Shown here: piece by piece, positions 16,543 to 24,450 of the stretch
How positions within the stretch are numbered: the first letter of the stretch is position 1
Layout of the letters: every line of letters begins with the position of its first letter
Source of the DNA: an uncultured Gammaproteobacteria bacterium
GTDB taxonomy: Bacteria; Pseudomonadota; Gammaproteobacteria; Pseudomonadales; Porticoccaceae
Assembly: GCA_913060555.1 (NCBI GenBank)
Contig: CAJXRS010000019.1
Location: 1 to 34,852 of the forward strand
Direction: 5' to 3'
DNA length: 34,852 nucleotides
Position numbers and translations under genes: made by a program
Notes under the pieces: model-generated
What the model saw: only the letters and a program-made list of their open reading frames with translations
Databases searched by the model: none
Told to the model about the DNA's origin: nothing

Positions 16543-18000
16543 TTAGCCGAACAGGCCGTGCAGAAACCAGGCACCGCTGCGGCGGTCCAGATACACCCAG
16601 CAGCGGTGGCCGTGGCTGCTCCGAGCCTGGTAATAGTCGCGGCTCGCGGGGGTGCACCACCAGTGGCCCTCGATGCGCTCCGGGCCGCTCTCCAGCGCCA
16701 GCGGATCTCCCGCCAGGCACGGCCGGCGGCCGTGCACCACCAGTGGCTGCGGCGATTCCAACAGCCACAGCGGTCGCTGTGCCTGTGGTGGGGGCGGGTC
16801 GCTGTGCCCGGCGAACCCGGGTGACGCCAGAATTCCGGCGCGTTCCGGCAGATGTTCGTCGCAGGCCAGCGGGCGTCGGATCGCTTCGGGGCCGAGGCGG
16901 GCACCGAGGCGATCGCACAGGGCCTGAAAGGCAGGGATATCGGCTGTCGTGCCGGACGCGCCGAGCAGATCGGGTTGCGGGCCGGCGGGGGGAGGCAGGT
17001 CGCGGCATTCCAGGCCCAGGGCGGTCACCGGCGCTGGCAGGCGCAGCCCAGCGAAGCCCAGGCGGGTCAGTTCGAGCAGGTGTTGCAGATCGCTGCGGGG
17101 ATGGGTGAGGCGCAGCGGCAGCTCGGTGGCGGTGCCGTCTTCCAGCGTCAGCCGCCAGTGCAGGCTGCCGCAGCAGAGCTGGCGGGCGCGCAGATAACCG
17201 CTCAGTTCCTGCAGCAGCCGGCGGGCCGGGAACAGCAGCATCTCCGCCGCTTCGACCCCGAGGCCGAGTTCGAGGGCGCGCTGGAACGCGGGCGGCAGCA
17301 CCAGGGAGGGCTGCGGATCGGGGCGCCGGCCCTGGATGCGCTGCAGGTAGTGCAGCAGGTCTCTGCCATAGCGCCGGCCCAGGGTTCTGCCCGGCAGCTC
17401 GAGCAGGGCGCCGAGCCTGCGCAGACCGGCCTGCGCCAGGGCCTCGCGTACCGGCGGCGGGCAGTCGAGGGCGGCCAGCGGCAGGCTGTCGAGCAGCCCG
17501 GTGAAGGCTTGGTGCCGGAGCCCGCCGCGATCATCCAGATAGTCGAGCGGGTCCCTGCCGGCATGGGTCAACAGCAGGGCCGCCGCCGGGTTGGCTGCGG
17601 CGCCCAGGGCGGCGGACAGCTGGTGGAGATCGAGCATTGCTCGGAGCTTGGCGAGCAGTGCGGCGGGACCACCGAACAGCCTCAGGCTGCCGCCGATTTC
17701 GAGCAGCAGTGCCGCGGGGGGACGTAGCGTCACTCTGGGCGTGAAGTTATGGCAGGCCATGCCCAGGGCTTCCAGGGCCGCCGTCTCCCGCTGCGGAGCG
17801 CGCGATACGGTCTCCAGTGCCGGACACAGGGCAAGGGCGCTGGCGACAGGCTGGGCCGCGACGACACCCGCCGCCGCGGCGGCGGCATTGCAGGCGCAGA
17901 TCCGTTGCCGGTCCAGCACAGCCAGCGGGCGCTCGGGAGCCTGGTCGACCGCCAGCGCCGCCAGGGGCAGGTCCAGACAGCGGATCCCCAGCCACAGCAT
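16543..18000 (-). CDS. imuB: ImuB, catalytically inactive Y-family polymerase-like protein
   Basis: ImuB bridges DnaE2 to the beta sliding clamp in the SOS mutasome. The 485-residue protein has a Y-family fold. The first acidic metal site is replaced (LWLGIRCLDLPLAALA where active polymerases have HVDMDAFFA), and the SIDEAYLD-like segment reads LLLEIGGSLRLFGG, as expected for ImuB. A QRPLWLL sequence in the C-terminal part is a good beta-clamp-binding motif. The ATG at 18000 overlaps the imuA stop by one base (TGATG), so translation is probably coupled. Alanine, leucine and proline content is high, as in neighbouring genes. Confidence 0.94.
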   Translation of the reverse strand: MLWLGIRCLDLPLAALAVDQAPERPLAVLDRQRICACNAAAAAAGVVAAQPVASALALCPALETVSRAPQRETAALEALGMACHNFTPRVTLRPPAALLLEIGGSLRLFGGPAALLAKLRAMLDLHQLSAALGAAANPAAALLLTHAGRDPLDYLDDRGGLRHQAFTGLLDSLPLAALDCPPPVREALAQAGLRRLGALLELPGRTLGRRYGRDLLHYLQRIQGRRPDPQPSLVLPPAFQRALELGLGVEAAEMLLFPARRLLQELSGYLRARQLCCGSLHWRLTLEDGTATELPLRLTHPRSDLQHLLELTRLGFAGLRLPAPVTALGLECRDLPPPAGPQPDLLGASGTTADIPAFQALCDRLGARLGPEAIRRPLACDEHLPERAGILASPGFAGHSDPPPPQAQRPLWLLESPQPLVVHGRRPCLAGDPLALESGPERIEGHWWCTPASRDYYQARSSHGHRCWVYLDRRSGAWFLHGLFG

Positions 18001-18740
18001 CAGGGCGACACCTGCAGCCGGGGAGGGGGAGCCCCATTCCCGGGTGGCCAGTCCGCCATCTGGAGGGCCGGTTGCCGGCCGAGGAGCTGCGGCGGCCCAG
18101 CCCGGGCAGGGCCGATGGCTGCTGCCGTCGATGGCGCCAGCGATAGGGTCTGACCACTGGGGCCGGGCTGTTTGTGAATGGTCAACCGGGTTCCGTTGCG
18201 GCTGCCCTGCAGCCCGATGCGCAGTGGGGCCGGCGACGCGGCGCGGATCGCCTGTGGCCGGCGGTAGAGGAAGATCGGTGTGGCTGTGGTACGCGCCGTA
18301 CTCTGCAGGCGCAGCAGCTGGGCGTGGCGCCAGGGTTCGCTGCCCTCCCAGAGCATCAGGACGGCACAGGTGCCGGAGCGGAGGATCTGCTCCCCCGCCC
18401 AGAAGCGGTCGCGGCTGGCGGGACAGCGCAGCACCAGCAGGCACTCACCGGGCAATCCCGCCTGGCACAAGGCCTGGGCATGGGGCAGGTGGGGCGGGTC
18501 GATCAGGAACACCAGTCGGCCCGCAACTGTCAGTCGCGCCAGCGCGGGAATCACCAGGCCGAACTCTCCGAGCCCTGGTTCGGCCAGCAGTTCGGTCAGG
18601 GCTGCCGCCGGCCAGCCGCGCCAGTGCAGCAGGGCGTCCAGGGAGGCGTGTCCGGTGGCGATGCCCGGGGACGGAGTCGCAGCCGCCACGGCCGGGCGGA
18701 GGCCGGGATGACGCAGCAGATGGGCGGGGCCTGGGCGCAT
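18000..18740 (-). CDS. imuA: ImuA, SOS mutasome accessory protein
   Basis: ImuA is a small RecA/SulA-like protein that works with ImuB and DnaE2 in damage-induced mutagenesis. The 246-residue protein has the family features ATGHASLDALLHWRGWPAAALTELL (N-terminal region), a beta strand LVFLIDPPHLPHAQALCQAG and FWAGEQILRSGTCAVLMLW. No intact Walker A motif is visible, as is common for the SulA-like type. It is the first gene of the operon, and its start lies 32 bp from a near-consensus LexA box. The C-terminal 30 residues are proline-rich and look disordered. No lexA gene accompanies the cassette in this window. Confidence 0.92.
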   Translation of the reverse strand: MRPGPAHLLRHPGLRPAVAAATPSPGIATGHASLDALLHWRGWPAAALTELLAEPGLGEFGLVIPALARLTVAGRLVFLIDPPHLPHAQALCQAGLPGECLLVLRCPASRDRFWAGEQILRSGTCAVLMLWEGSEPWRHAQLLRLQSTARTTATPIFLYRRPQAIRAASPAPLRIGLQGSRNGTRLTIHKQPGPSGQTLSLAPSTAAAIGPARAGPPQLLGRQPALQMADWPPGNGAPPPRLQVSP

Positions 18741-18772
18741 GGGGAACCATGATCACTGAAGAAGAGCCAAGA

Positions 18773-18792
18773 TACTGTATAAAAAAACAGTA
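18773..18792. promoter_or_regulatory. LexA (SOS) box upstream of imuA
   Basis: The half-sites CTGT (18775-18778) and ACAG (18787-18790) are separated by exactly eight A/T bases, with flanking TA on both sides. This is very close to the E. coli-type LexA consensus. It is 32 bp from the imuA ATG and should repress imuA-imuB-dnaE2 until DNA damage. It is also about 45 bp upstream of a -10 hexamer for the divergent nadK gene. Confidence 0.92.
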
Positions 18793-18837
18793 GTCCAGGC
18801 CGGATCCGCGGGCGCCGGGCCCGTGGAGGGCCTTGTG

Positions 18838-18843
18838 TATAAT
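18838..18843 (+). promoter_or_regulatory. Candidate -10 element of the nadK operon
   Basis: A perfect TATAAT at 18838-18843, with no convincing -35 hexamer 17 bp upstream. The predicted start near 18850 would leave a leader of about 20 bases before the ATG at 18871 and would exclude the upstream GTG at 18823 as start. Confidence 0.5.
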
Positions 18844-18870
18844 CGACCATCATTCGCGCAGCTCCCGTTC

Positions 18871-19788
18871 ATGTTCCCTTTTCGACGCATCGGCGTGGTC
18901 GCCCGGCTTCGCAACCGCGAGGTGGTGGAAAGCCTCAACCGTCTGGTCGCCTTTCTGAAGAGCGACGGCCGCGAAGTGGTGGTCGAACGGGAGACCGCGA
19001 AACTGCTCGATGACCATTCCATCGAGGTGGCCGACGGCCGCACCCTGAAACCCGATGCCGTGGATCTGGTGATCGTGGTGGGCGGCGACGGCAGCATGCT
19101 GGGCGCGATCCGCGCCCTCGCCGGCCTCGACGTGCCCTTGCTGGGCCTCAACCGGGGGCGCCTGGGCTTCCTCACCGATATCCCGCCGGAAGCAATGGAG
19201 CGCGGCATCGGCCGGGTGCTGGCCGGTGAATATCAACTCAGCGAGCGTTTTCTGCTCGAAGCCGAAGTGTGGCGGCAAGGTGCGGTGGTCGCCTCCGGTA
19301 CCGCCGCCAACGATGTCGTGCTGCACCCCGGACGGTCGGTGCGCATGATGGAATTCGAGCTCTACGTGGATGACCAGTTCGTCTACAGCCAGCACTCCGA
19401 TGGCCTGATCGTCGCCACGCCCACGGGCTCCACAGCCTACGCCCTGTCCGCCGGTGGTCCGATCCTGCACCCACAGCTCGATGCCATCGTTCTGGTGCCC
19501 ATGAATCCCCACTCCCTCAACAGCCGGCCCATCGTTCTCGACGGCGACAGCGCCATCGAGATCCGGGTCGGGATACGGGATGAATTGCACGCGGCGATCA
19601 CCTGCGATGGCCAGTACGAACTGCCTACCGAACCGGACGATGCCATCCGCATCCACAAACAGCCGCGGCCGGTGCGGTTGATCCATCCCGTGGATCACAA
19701 TTTCTATCAGATCTGCCGCACCAAGCTGGGTTGGGGCAGCCGTTTGGATTCGGTGCACCACGACGACGGCAACGCGACGGATGACTGA
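18871..19788 (+). CDS. nadK: NAD kinase
   Basis: NadK phosphorylates NAD to NADP using ATP or polyphosphate. In the 305-residue cytoplasmic protein the nucleotide-binding GGDG motif is at residues 71-74 (VVGGDGSMLGAIR), followed by LLGLNRGRLGFLTDI, the NAD-site segment GTAANDVVLHPG and the conserved loop DGLIVATPTGSTAYALSAGGPI. I chose the ATG at 18871 (MFPFRRIGVVAR), which matches NadK proteins; a GTG at 18823 would add 16 residues across the apparent -10 element. It is divergent from the imuA operon. It overlaps the rhomboid gene by 8 bp and likely leads a four-gene transcript. Confidence 0.97.
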   Translation: MFPFRRIGVVARLRNREVVESLNRLVAFLKSDGREVVVERETAKLLDDHSIEVADGRTLKPDAVDLVIVVGGDGSMLGAIRALAGLDVPLLGLNRGRLGFLTDIPPEAMERGIGRVLAGEYQLSERFLLEAEVWRQGAVVASGTAANDVVLHPGRSVRMMEFELYVDDQFVYSQHSDGLIVATPTGSTAYALSAGGPILHPQLDAIVLVPMNPHSLNSRPIVLDGDSAIEIRVGIRDELHAAITCDGQYELPTEPDDAIRIHKQPRPVRLIHPVDHNFYQICRTKLGWGSRLDSVHHDDGNATDD

Positions 19789-20623
19789 TCCCGAACCCTG
19801 GATCACGGTCGCCGAACTGCCGCCGGGCCTGGACGGCGAGATCCTGTCCCTGCAGTTGACCGCGCGCGGTGTCGCCCACCGGATCGAGGGGTCGGGCGAA
19901 CGCCGCTTGCTGCGCGTGGCGCGGCGCGAGGATATTCCCACGGTGCTGCTGGTGCTGCGCGAGTACGGCCAGCGCGTCGCCACGGCACCGCCGGGACTGG
20001 CCGCCCAGGCCCGGGCCGTGCCGATGGTGGTGGCGGTGTTGCTGCTGGGGTTGGCGGGTGCGTTGCTGGTCAGTTTCGCGCCTTATCTGGTGCCCAGTCT
20101 CACCTTCCAGGATTTCACTTTGCTCGGCAGTGGTGAACTGCGTCTGGAGTCGCCGGGCGCCGCCTTTGCCCGTGGCGAATACTGGCGCCTGCTCACCCCC
20201 GCCTTTCTGCATTTCGGCATCTTTCATATCGTCTTCAATGCGCTGTGGATCTGGGAGTTCGGGCGCCGCGTGGAAGTGCTGGTCGGGCACGGCAATTTTC
20301 TGGTGATCTTTCTCGCCACCGCCATTGGCGCCAATGTCGGCCAATATCTGTGGCAACCGGACAGCCTGTTCGGCGGCCTGTCGGGAGTGGTGTACGGCCT
20401 GCTCGGCTATATCTGGGTCCGCCACCGGCTGGCGCCCCATCCGCTGTTGCGGCTCCCACCGGGCATCGCGCCGCTGATGCTGGCCTGGCTGCTGCTGTGT
20501 CTGGTCGGCGTGGTGGACTGGTTCATCCGGGGCGGGGTCGCCAACGGCGCCCATGTCACCGGACTGCTGATCGGCGCCGCGTTCGGCGCCCTGGCCGGGG
20601 TTTCCGCGCGCAGCCGCGCCTGA
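19781..20623 (+). CDS. Rhomboid intramembrane serine protease (GlpG-like)
   Basis: This is an inner-membrane serine protease that cleaves substrates within or near transmembrane helices. The 280-residue protein has a soluble N-terminal domain (about 1-75) like the cytosolic domain of GlpG, then six or so hydrophobic helices from residue 80 on. The catalytic serine is S201 in FGGLSGVVYG and the catalytic histidine H258 in NGAHVTGLLIGA; H149 and N153 in FHIVFNALWIWEFG form the oxyanion side. These positions nearly coincide with E. coli GlpG (S201, H254, H150, N154). It overlaps nadK by 8 bp. Natural substrates are unknown. Confidence 0.95.
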   Translation: MTDPEPWITVAELPPGLDGEILSLQLTARGVAHRIEGSGERRLLRVARREDIPTVLLVLREYGQRVATAPPGLAAQARAVPMVVAVLLLGLAGALLVSFAPYLVPSLTFQDFTLLGSGELRLESPGAAFARGEYWRLLTPAFLHFGIFHIVFNALWIWEFGRRVEVLVGHGNFLVIFLATAIGANVGQYLWQPDSLFGGLSGVVYGLLGYIWVRHRLAPHPLLRLPPGIAPLMLAWLLLCLVGVVDWFIRGGVANGAHVTGLLIGAAFGALAGVSARSRA

Positions 20624-20640
20624 TATCGGAGTCGCACACC

Positions 20641-20907
20641 ATGATGCTCGATGACCTGCTCGCCCGGATCACCCCAGAGCTGTACCAGAAGCTGCAGGAG
20701 GCAGTGGCCACTGGGCGTTGGCCGGATGGCCGCCGGCTGGAGGAAGCGCAGCGCGCCCTGTGTCTGCAGGCGGTGATCGCCTGGGGCGAACGCCATCTGC
20801 CCGCCGAGCAGCGGGTCGGCCATATTGCGCAGCCGCCACACGCCCATTGTGGCGGCCAGGACGAAGACGAGAGCCGGCAGCCGCGCCCGCTGCAGTGGCG
20901 CTCCTGA
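20641..20907 (+). CDS. YeaC-like small protein (DUF1315 family)
   Basis: This 88-residue protein begins MMLDDLLARITPELYQKLQEAVATGRWPDGRRL, which matches the start of the E. coli YeaC/DUF1315 family (MTPEMYQRL...A...GKWADG). The conserved second block CLQAVIAWGERHLPAEQRVGHI follows. The C-terminal 20 residues are hydrophilic and unlike the family. No function is established for the family that I know of. It lies 17 bp after the rhomboid gene and 10 bp before the DUF2797 gene, so it should be co-transcribed with them. Confidence 0.85.
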   Translation: MMLDDLLARITPELYQKLQEAVATGRWPDGRRLEEAQRALCLQAVIAWGERHLPAEQRVGHIAQPPHAHCGGQDEDESRQPRPLQWRS

Positions 20908-20917
20908 GGCCAGGATC

Positions 20918-21772
20918 ATGTCCAGCTATCGAGGGCCCAGCTATCGAGGGCCCAGCTATCGAGGCCATCTCGGCAAGATGCCCAGCGCCCTGGGCGATCC
21001 GGTGCACTACTGGTTGCGGCTGGATGAGCTGCGCCTGCCCCTCAACGAACTGATCGGCGAATCCTTGCGGATCCATTACGCCGGTACCATCCATTGCACG
21101 CACTGCGGCCGCGCCACTGCGAAGAGTTTCGCCGGGGGTTATTGCTACCCCTGCTTTCGCAAGCTCGCCGAGTGCGATCTCTGCGTGCTCAGCCCAGATC
21201 GCTGCCACTTCGCTGCCGGCACCTGCCGGGATCCCGAATGGGCAGCCGGGTTCTGCATGACCGGGCATCTGGTCTATCTCGCCAACTCCTCGGCTGTGAA
21301 AGTGGGCATCACCCGCGCCGAGCAGGTGCCCACCCGGTGGATCGATCAGGGCGCCAGCCAGGCGCTGCCCATCGCCCGCACCCATACCCGCCAGCAGGCC
21401 GGGTTGGTGGAAGCGGCGCTGCGCCGCGAGGTACGGGACACCACCGACTGGCGCGCCATGCTCAAGGGCCCGCCACCGCCGGCGGATCTCGCCGCAATCC
21501 GCGATCGATTGTTCGAGGACTGTGCGGCGGAGCTGGCGGTGTTGACCGGGCGTTTCGGGATTCAGGCGATCCAGCTTGTCACCGACGCCGAGACGGTCAC
21601 GATCGATTATCCGGTGCGCGAATACCCGCTCAAGGCCAAGGCCTGGAATCTGGACAAGACCCCCGAAGTCACCGGGCAGTTGCTGGGTATCAAAGGCCAG
21701 TACCTGATCCTGGATACCGGCGTGCTCAATGTGCGCAAGTTCACCGCTTACGAGGTGGAGGTCGGGTTTTGA
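20918..21772 (+). CDS. DUF2797 family protein (cysteine-rich N-terminus, GIY-YIG-like core)
   Basis: The 284-residue protein is recognised by the family blocks GHLGKMPSALGDPVHYWLRL, IHYAGTIHCTHCGRATAKSF, GGYCYPCFRKLAECDLC and, most characteristic, VYLANSSAVKVGITRAEQVPTRWIDQGA. The latter resembles the start of a GIY-YIG-like fold. At least eight cysteines between about residues 60 and 110 suggest zinc binding. No function is known to me. I chose the ATG at 20918, with CAGGA upstream; the frame is open from 20825 but that overlaps the YeaC-like gene. The N-terminus carries a fresh-looking repeat, SYRGP SYRGP SYRGH. It is the last gene of the nadK operon and converges on the pseudouridine synthase gene 21 bp away. 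Confidence 0.88.
   Translation: MSSYRGPSYRGPSYRGHLGKMPSALGDPVHYWLRLDELRLPLNELIGESLRIHYAGTIHCTHCGRATAKSFAGGYCYPCFRKLAECDLCVLSPDRCHFAAGTCRDPEWAAGFCMTGHLVYLANSSAVKVGITRAEQVPTRWIDQGASQALPIARTHTRQQAGLVEAALRREVRDTTDWRAMLKGPPPPADLAAIRDRLFEDCAAELAVLTGRFGIQAIQLVTDAETVTIDYPVREYPLKAKAWNLDKTPEVTGQLLGIKGQYLILDTGVLNVRKFTAYEVEVGF
20924..20964. repeat. 15-bp tandem repeat at the 5' end of the DUF2797 gene
   Basis: Two perfect copies (20924-20938 and 20939-20953) of AGCTATCGAGGGCCC and a partial third copy (from 20954) begin at the third codon of the gene. They encode SYRGP twice and then SYRGH, where the conserved RGHLGK motif starts. The frame is maintained. Confidence 0.92.
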
Positions 21773-21793
21773 TGCACGCCGGTGTGGGGCGAG

Positions 21794-22492
21794 TCAGAAG
21801 TTTTCTTCGGGCTGCAGAAACCGCCACTGCCCCGGCGGCAAGGTGCCGAGTCGCACGCGGCCGATGCGCACCCGCTTGAGGCCGGTCACCTTGAGTCCGA
21901 CCAGCTCACACATGCGCCGGATCTGGCGCTTGCGGCCCTCGCGCAACACGAAGCGCAGCTGATCCGCATTCACCCGCTCGACCCGGGCCGGGCGCAGCGG
22001 CCTGCCGTCCAGGGCGAGTCCGTGGTTGAGCAGCTCCAGGCCGCGTTGGTCGAGCCTGCCGGCGATGCGCACCAGATATTCCTTTTCCACCCGGGAGTCC
22101 GCGCCGATCAGCTGGCGCGCGACGCGCCCGTCCTGGGTGAGCACCAACAGCCCGGTGGAGTCGATGTCGAGCCGTCCCGCCGGCGCCAGTCCCCGGAGAT
22201 GTGCGGCGCGCCGGCGCGGTTGGTCGCCGGGCAGCTGGTTGGCGGCGGTGATCAGCGTCGTGGCCGGCCGGTAACCGCCCTCGGCCTGCCCCGAGACATA
22301 GCCCACCGGCTTGTGCAGCAGAATGGTGGCCTGGCGTTGCTGGCGCGCCAGAGCGGGCTTGGCGAGACGGATCTCGGCGCCGGGCGCCACCCGGGTGCCC
22401 AGCTGTGTGACCCGCTTGCCGTCGACGAACACCAGGCCCTCGGCGATATAGGCATCCGCTTCGCGGCGCGAGCACAGCCCGCGCTCGGCCAT
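21794..22492 (-). CDS. rluF: rRNA pseudouridine synthase, RsuA/RluB/RluE/RluF family (RluF-like)
   Basis: Such enzymes isomerise specific uridines in rRNA to pseudouridine. The 232-residue frame has an S4 RNA-binding domain ([28 protein letters not shown]), HKPVGYVSG, the catalytic [14 protein letters not shown] with its aspartate, KEYLVRI and a C-terminal [23 protein letters not shown], closest to RluF. The ATG at 22492 removes the first S4 residues: in-frame codons upstream encode VRVSKL, the normal S4 beginning, but no ATG, GTG or TTG lies there. A CTG near 22546 overlapping the stop of the LLM gene, or a frameshift in this stretch, may explain this. The target uridine is unknown. Confidence 0.88.
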   Translation of the reverse strand: MAERGLCSRREADAYIAEGLVFVDGKRVTQLGTRVAPGAEIRLAKPALARQQRQATILLHKPVGYVSGQAEGGYRPATTLITAANQLPGDQPRRRAAHLRGLAPAGRLDIDSTGLLVLTQDGRVARQLIGADSRVEKEYLVRIAGRLDQRGLELLNHGLALDGRPLRPARVERVNADQLRFVLREGRKRQIRRMCELVGLKVTGLKRVRIGRVRLGTLPPGQWRFLQPEENF

Positions 22493-22542
22493 CAGTTTGG
22501 AGACCCGGACGCCGGCGGCGTCGGGCGTTTGGCCATTACCGC

Positions 22543-23583
22543 TCAGGCGAAGATCTCCGCCATCAGCTCCACGGCATCCAGGTTGGCGTCGGACAGCAGC
22601 AGGGTGCCGACCTGGCCGCGCTTGGCGGCTGCCGCCCAGCGCTGGGCGCGATCGCGGATGCGCGCCGGCGGACCGACCAGATTGCAGGCATCCACCAGTT
22701 CGTCGGGCACCGCAGCGGCAGCCTCTTCCTTGCGGCCGGCGAGGTACAGATCCTGGATGGTCTCCGCCGCGGACTCGTAGCCCAGGCGTTTGGCGTAGTC
22801 GTTGTAGAAGTTCTTGTTGCGCGCGCCCATGCCGCCGATATAGAGCGCCAGGTGGTTTTTCAACGGCCGCATGCAGGCGGCGAGGTCATCGCCGATGACC
22901 ACGCGCACGAAGGGTGCGACATCGAAATTCGCCAGTGACTTGCCGCCGCCGGCGGCGGCAAAGCCCTCTCTGATCGGCTGTTCGAAGATATCGAAGCGTT
23001 CTGGATCCATCCACACCGGAAAGAAGCCGTCGGCGACCTCGGCGGCGGCGCGGACCCCGGCCGGAGTGATGTTGGCGCTGTAGATGGGGATCTCCGTATC
23101 ACAGTGCAGGATGCTCTTGAGAGGTTTGCCGAGTCCGGTGGCGCCGGCGCCCCGGTAGGGCAGTTGATACATTTCACCGTCGAAGCTGGCGGGCGCTTCG
23201 CGGGCGAAGATCTGTTGCATGATCTGGATGTATTCCTTCAGTCGGGTCACCGGCTTGCCGTAGGGCACCCCGTGCCAGCCCTCCACCACCTGGGGCCCGG
23301 AGGCGCCGAGACCGACGATGAATCGGTTGTCGGAGAGGTGCGCCAGGGTCATGGCGGTCATCGCCGCCATGGCGGGAGTGCGTGCCGGCATCTGCATGAT
23401 CGCGGTACCGGCGCGAATGCGGTTGGTATTGGCGAGAATCCAGGTCGCGGTGGTGACGGCATCGGCGCCATAGGCCTCCGCCGTCCACACCGAGTCGTAA
23501 CCCAGTGTTTCGGCGTGGCGAATGACGTCCAGCGGTACCCTGGCCCTGCTGCCGGAATAACCGGCCATCAATCCGAGTTTCAT
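22543..23583 (-). CDS. LLM class (luciferase-like) oxidoreductase, probably F420-dependent
   Basis: The 346-residue protein belongs to the bacterial luciferase-like superfamily (TIM barrel), in the branch whose actinobacterial members use coenzyme F420. Typical features are [35 protein letters not shown], the nonprolyl-cis-peptide region [36 protein letters not shown] and [27 protein letters not shown]. It is divergent from npdG and the F420 synthesis operon across a 195-bp shared intergenic region. That location strongly favours F420 over FMN as cofactor. The substrate is unknown. Its stop lies just before the RluF-like gene, so the two minus-strand genes may be co-transcribed. Confidence 0.88.
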   Translation of the reverse strand: MKLGLMAGYSGSRARVPLDVIRHAETLGYDSVWTAEAYGADAVTTATWILANTNRIRAGTAIMQMPARTPAMAAMTAMTLAHLSDNRFIVGLGASGPQVVEGWHGVPYGKPVTRLKEYIQIMQQIFAREAPASFDGEMYQLPYRGAGATGLGKPLKSILHCDTEIPIYSANITPAGVRAAAEVADGFFPVWMDPERFDIFEQPIREGFAAAGGGKSLANFDVAPFVRVVIGDDLAACMRPLKNHLALYIGGMGARNKNFYNDYAKRLGYESAAETIQDLYLAGRKEEAAAAVPDELVDACNLVGPPARIRDRAQRWAAAAKRGQVGTLLLSDANLDAVELMAEIFA

Positions 23584-23778
23584 GGTCGTTCCCCGATGGT
23601 GTTGTGCGCTGCGGCGCGCGGCCGGTGGTCGGGGCTACCATAGCAGAACGCCCGCCGCGCCAGACAGTGGCGGCGGGGCGATTCGCCCTGCCGGGCCCTG
23701 CTATCATGGGCTATTGTCCGTGCCGCGGTTGCCGGCGGATTCCCCACGGGCCTCTTTCAGATCAGATAGGAAAGCACC
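23584..23778. promoter_or_regulatory. Divergent promoter region between the LLM gene and npdG
   Basis: This 195-bp region must hold promoters for the LLM gene (minus) and the F420 operon (plus). TATCAT at 23702-23707 is a possible -10 for npdG, and the complement of ACCATA (23637-23642) reads TATGGT for the other strand; neither has a clear -35 partner. A ribosome binding site, AGGAAAG, precedes npdG. No regulator gene is nearby. Confidence 0.4.
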
Positions 23779-24450
23779 ATGAGTGATTCTTTGCCCAGGC
23801 TGGCCATCCTCGGCGGCAGCGGCGATCTCGGCGGTGGACTCGCGTTCCGCTGGGCGCGGGCCGGCTATGCCGTGATCATCGGTTCGCGCAGTGCCGACAA
23901 GGCGGCGGAGGCGGCCGCTGCGCTGCAAGGCAGGGGGGTGTCGGGGCCGCTACAGGGCATGGCCAACGAGGCGGCGGCCGCGGCCGGCGACATCGTCGTG
24001 CTGACCGTGCCCTTTGCCAATCAGAAGCCGACGCTGGAGGCGGTCAGGGAATCGCTGCAGGGCAAGATCCTGATCGACGTCACCGTGCCCCTGGTGCCAC
24101 CCAAGGTGGGCGCCGTGCAACTACCCAGCGAAGGCAGCGCCGGTCAGATCGCCCAGAATCTGCTGGGCGAGGGCGTGCGTGTCGTTTCCGCGTTTCAGAA
24201 TGTCGCTGCGGCCCACCTCGAGGATCCGGAGCACGACCCGGACTGCGATGTGCTGGTATGCGGCAACGACGCCGATGCCTGCCGGCAGGTGGTGGAACTG
24301 GTCGCGGCGGCAGGCATGAGAGGCTGGCACGCCGGCCCCATTGCCAATGCAGCGGCCGCAGAAGCGCTGACCTCGGTGCTGATCACGCTGAATCGCCGTT
24401 ACCGGATTCCCGGTGCGGGTTTTCGCATCACGGGTCAGCCGCAGGCGTGA
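23779..24450 (+). CDS. npdG: NADPH-dependent F420 reductase (F420:NADP oxidoreductase)
   Basis: The enzyme transfers hydride between NADPH and coenzyme F420, supplying F420H2 to F420-dependent enzymes or draining it. The 223-residue protein starts with a Rossmann NADP-binding motif LAILGGSGDLGGGLAFRWA (about 8-26) and IIGSRS, whose arginine/serine suits NADP. It continues with DIVVLTVPF, DVTVPLVPPKVGAVQLP, RVVSAFQNVAAAHL and IANAAAAEALTSVLITLNRRY, all as in archaeal Fno and bacterial NpdG. It leads the F420 biosynthesis genes; its TGA overlaps the GTG of cofE. The linkage to F420 genes makes the assignment strong. Confidence 0.94.
   Translation: MSDSLPRLAILGGSGDLGGGLAFRWARAGYAVIIGSRSADKAAEAAAALQGRGVSGPLQGMANEAAAAAGDIVVLTVPFANQKPTLEAVRESLQGKILIDVTVPLVPPKVGAVQLPSEGSAGQIAQNLLGEGVRVVSAFQNVAAAHLEDPEHDPDCDVLVCGNDADACRQVVELVAAAGMRGWHAGPIANAAAAEALTSVLITLNRRYRIPGAGFRITGQPQA

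Noticed and set aside
13373-16546. Open frame of over 1000 codons on the plus strand opposite dnaE2
   Set aside because: It is a codon-bias shadow of dnaE2: glycine/glutamine-rich, no domain, no ribosome binding site, while the minus strand encodes all DnaE2 motifs.
20924-20964. Short repeats considered as CRISPR or phase-variation tract
   Set aside because: Units are 15 bp with no spacers and stay in frame, so neither array nor on/off switching is supported.
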